From: Vibrio jasicida CAIM 1864 = LMG 25398
GTDB lineage: Bacteria; Pseudomonadota; Gammaproteobacteria; Enterobacterales; Vibrionaceae
DNA length: 64,000 nt
NCBI RefSeq assembly: GCF_000400365.1
Contig: NZ_BAOG01000036.1
Location: 1 to 64,000 of the forward strand
Direction of reading: 5' to 3'
Shown here: positions 61,731-64,000 of the stretch, piece after piece
How the letters are laid out: each line of letters opens with the position of its first letter
Position numbering within the stretch: the first letter of the stretch is position 1
The notes under the pieces: generated by a model
The model's database searches: none
What the model was told of the DNA's origin: nothing
The model's input: only the letters and a program-made list of their open reading frames with translations
Program-made: the position numbers and the translations under genes

Positions 61731-63587
61731 ATGTTTCTCACTAAACGATTCTTCCCCTATTTCGTGACTCAGTGCCTTGGTGCACTGAACGACAATATCT
61801 ACAAGAATGTTCTCTTGTTGATGGTAACCTACAGCCAAATTGACTCACTACCGATGTCGGTTGACCTTTTTGTTAACCTTGCAGCGGGCTTATTTATTCT
61901 TCCCTTTTTTCTATTTTCTGCCCACGCTGGTGCGATTGCCGACAACATGGACAAAGCCAAGTTAATCCGCCGCTTAAAACTTATTGAATTAGTGATCATG
62001 AGTTGTGCAGCGACGGCTATCATGACGCAGAGTGCCATTCTAATGCTGGTTCTACTCTTCATGACTGGTACTCAATCGGCTTACTTCGGCCCTGTGAAAT
62101 ACGCTCTACTTCCTCAAGCGCTAAAATCTGATGAGCTAGTGAAAGGCAACGCTTGGGTTGAGATTGGGACTTTCCTTTCTATCCTGATTGGTACATTAAG
62201 CGCAGGTCTATTGCTTGCGATTCCAAATGGTATGCTTATCGCCTCTTGCATTGTGATTACGCTGTCACTACTGGGCTTTTTAAGCAGCGCAAACATCCCT
62301 TCTCTGCCAAGTAAGAAAAGTGACCAAGTAAAATTCGAACCTGTTACTGGTTTGAAGAAAACACTCAAACTGGCACAAAAACAACGCGGTATTTGGATGT
62401 CGATTCTAGCGATTAGTTGGTTCTGGTTTATGGGTGCGACTTACCTGACTCAATTCCCCAATTTTGCTCGTGAACACCTATTTGCAGACAGCACTGTGGT
62501 TTCTCTGTTGTTGGCTCTGTTCTCAGTTGGTATCGCGACAGGCTCATGGTTATGTGAAAAGCTGTCTTTCAATCAAGTTGAACTGGGTATTCTGCCATTT
62601 GGTATTTTGGGCTTAACGATTTTCAGTGTCGACCTACTATGGGCAGTACCTGCAATCGAATCTTTCCCAAGTCAGTATTACGACGTACAAAGCTTTGTTG
62701 CCCAATCTTCACATATTCGAGTAATGATCGACTTGTTCTTGGTTGGTGTGAGCGGAGGCGTATTTATTGTTCCCCTTTATGCGTTTATCCAATCGCGCTC
62801 AGAAGAGGGCGAATGTGCTCAATCTATTGCGGCAAACAACATCATGAACGCACTGTTTATGGTCGCTTCCGCTGCTGTTTCTATCTTGGTGTTAAGTGTT
62901 TTAGAGTTCTCTATTGTTGAGCTATTTGCCATTTTGGCAGTCGGTAACTTCATCGTGGCTATCTACGTTTACCGTCAAGTACCTGAGTTTACTCAGCGCT
63001 TTGTTAGCTACTTGCTAAGCCACTGTCTGTACCGAGTTTCGGTAACCGGTCGCCAGCATATCCCAGAGCAAGGCGCTGCGCTGATTGTGGCAAACCATGT
63101 GAGCTATGTAGACGCTTTGATTCTAATGGGCACATCAACCCGTCCTGTTCGATTCGTGATGGACAAATCAATCAGTGAGCTGCCTGTTCTTAAGCACGTT
63201 TTTCGTCATGCTGGCGTTATCCCAATCTGCTCTCCACGCAAATGCGCAGAGACTTACAAAAGAGCTTTCGAACAGATTGAGCAAGCTCTTAATAACGACG
63301 AGGTAGTTTGTATCTTCCCTGAAGGTCGTTTGACCTCAAATGGTGAACTGGGCGAGTTCCGACCGGGTGTTGAGAAGATTCTAAAACGTACACCGGTTCC
63401 AGTGATTCCAATGGCGTTAAAAGGCTTATGGGGCTCTTTCTTCAGCCACAAGAATGGACACGCGTTAACGAAGCGCCCTACTCGCTTTTGGTCTCGTATC
63501 GAAGTCAATATTGGTGAGCTATTGCAACCAACCACGTTAGATCGTCATTTGTTACAAAAAGAAGTGCAAGATTTGCTAATTCGCTGA
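61731..63587 (+). CDS. LplT-PlsC fusion: lysophospholipid transporter and acyltransferase
   Basis: 618 residues. The first part (about 1-415) is an MFS transporter like LplT (GALNDNIYKNVLLLMVTYSQ, YFGPVKYALLPQALKSDELV). The last part (about 430-618) is a PlsC acyltransferase with NHVSYVDAL (HX4D), FPEGRLTSNG and PVIPMALKGLWG. It lacks the AMP-binding acyl-ACP synthetase domain found in full Aas proteins. Likely imports lysophospholipid and re-acylates it at the inner membrane. ATG at 61731 has GGAG upstream. Confidence 0.9.
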   Translation: MFLTKRFFPYFVTQCLGALNDNIYKNVLLLMVTYSQIDSLPMSVDLFVNLAAGLFILPFFLFSAHAGAIADNMDKAKLIRRLKLIELVIMSCAATAIMTQSAILMLVLLFMTGTQSAYFGPVKYALLPQALKSDELVKGNAWVEIGTFLSILIGTLSAGLLLAIPNGMLIASCIVITLSLLGFLSSANIPSLPSKKSDQVKFEPVTGLKKTLKLAQKQRGIWMSILAISWFWFMGATYLTQFPNFAREHLFADSTVVSLLLALFSVGIATGSWLCEKLSFNQVELGILPFGILGLTIFSVDLLWAVPAIESFPSQYYDVQSFVAQSSHIRVMIDLFLVGVSGGVFIVPLYAFIQSRSEEGECAQSIAANNIMNALFMVASAAVSILVLSVLEFSIVELFAILAVGNFIVAIYVYRQVPEFTQRFVSYLLSHCLYRVSVTGRQHIPEQGAALIVANHVSYVDALILMGTSTRPVRFVMDKSISELPVLKHVFRHAGVIPICSPRKCAETYKRAFEQIEQALNNDEVVCIFPEGRLTSNGELGEFRPGVEKILKRTPVPVIPMALKGLWGSFFSHKNGHALTKRPTRFWSRIEVNIGELLQPTTLDRHLLQKEVQDLLIR

Positions 63588-63646
63588 CAGTAGTCTCATG
63601 GATAATTTAGTAGGATAAAATCAACATCATAAATCTAGGAGGCATT

Positions 63647-64000
63647 ATGAAAATCATCATCTTACATGGTCTTTATATGCATGGGCTGGTCATGCAGCCT
63701 CTTAGCCAAAAGCTGAGAAAACTGGGCTACGAGACCCAAGTATTGAGTTACAACACGGTTTCAATTAACGAAGAGTCGCTGTTCGATTCCATCGACAAAG
63801 CGCTTAATCCGCTGACTGCTAATGTGTTGGTGGGTCATAGCCTAGGTGGTTTGATGATTAAACGATACCTCGCGAGCAGAAAACCATCGACAAGTCTGGT
63901 GTCCCACGTTGTGGCAATTGGCTCGCCACTGAAAGGCGCATCTATCGTCACTCGCATTCAAGATTTGGGATTCGGTGCGATGCTTGGTAATTCACCGTAT
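63647..64000 (+). CDS. Alpha/beta hydrolase, truncated by the window edge
   Basis: First 118 codons of a lipase/esterase-type hydrolase. It starts MKIIILHGLYMHGLVMQPLS with AGGAGG upstream, and the nucleophile elbow VGHSLGGLMIKRYL is present with a following GSPLKGASIVT. The Asp and His of the triad would lie beyond the window. Substrate is unknown; similar proteins are annotated as PGAP1/triacylglycerol-lipase-like hydrolases. Confidence 0.82.
   Translation, partial: MKIIILHGLYMHGLVMQPLSQKLRKLGYETQVLSYNTVSINEESLFDSIDKALNPLTANVLVGHSLGGLMIKRYLASRKPSTSLVSHVVAIGSPLKGASIVTRIQDLGFGAMLGNSPY

Overview
The window looks like part of a Vibrio genome from the Harveyi clade (V. alginolyticus / V. parahaemolyticus / V. 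campbellii relatives). The strongest markers are luxP-luxQ for autoinducer-2 sensing, a Qrr-type quorum-sensing small RNA, a VemP arrest peptide upstream of a second secDF pair, and a napFDABC operon next to narQ/narP. From memory, luxPQ and nap lie on the second chromosome in V. parahaemolyticus, so this is probably chromosome II. No insertion sequence, phage, integron, CRISPR, rRNA or tRNA gene was seen; it reads as ordinary host chromosome.

Layout. 0-3 kb: pepT, a lipoprotein and a 57-aa small ORF. 2.9-10.1 kb: narP-narQ transcribed leftward, divergent from napFDABC plus a 44-aa membrane protein. The shared intergenic region carries an FNR-like site, a 7-2-7 NarP-type site and a -10 box. 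10.3-14.5 kb: leftward phaB-phaA-phaP-phaC, making polyhydroxybutyrate from acetyl-CoA. 15-21.6 kb: a LysE exporter, then leftward vemP-secD2-secF2, an SH3-like protein and small secreted or unknown proteins. 21.6-24.6 kb: methyltransferase, Lrp regulator divergent from an EamA exporter, and a PilZ protein. 24.6-28.3 kb: luxPQ. 28.6-33 kb: GIY-YIG protein, yceH, tmaR, a MATE exporter and an oxidoreductase. 33-38.3 kb: hybrid kinase, a GAPDH with a long N-terminal extension and a small membrane protein. 38.4-44.5 kb: amino-acid exporters with their regulators, and a MocR/PNPOx divergent pair. 44.5-49.1 kb: a two-component system and two tandem lipoproteins, one ending in RTX-like repeats. 49.2-54.7 kb: AraC regulator, yiaW/yiaV-like pair, ABC1 kinase-like protein and MgtE. 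54.7-58.4 kb: a Qrr sRNA with a sigma-54 promoter and LuxO site, then codBA. 58.4-64 kb: lipoprotein, HD hydrolase, XRE regulator, membrane protein, an LplT-PlsC fusion and a truncated alpha/beta hydrolase at the edge.

How the genes work together. The nar/nap block is a self-contained nitrate-sensing and periplasmic nitrate-respiration unit. luxPQ (signal input) and qrr (RNA output) are two ends of the AI-2 pathway about 26 kb apart; LuxU, LuxO and LuxR are not here. vemP couples Sec export activity to production of SecDF2. The features I think most deserve a second look are the RNA structures around vemP-secD2, the qrr locus, a run of 49 consecutive codons ending in C or T inside codB, the RTX-tailed lipoprotein, and the operator-like repeats upstream of several regulators.
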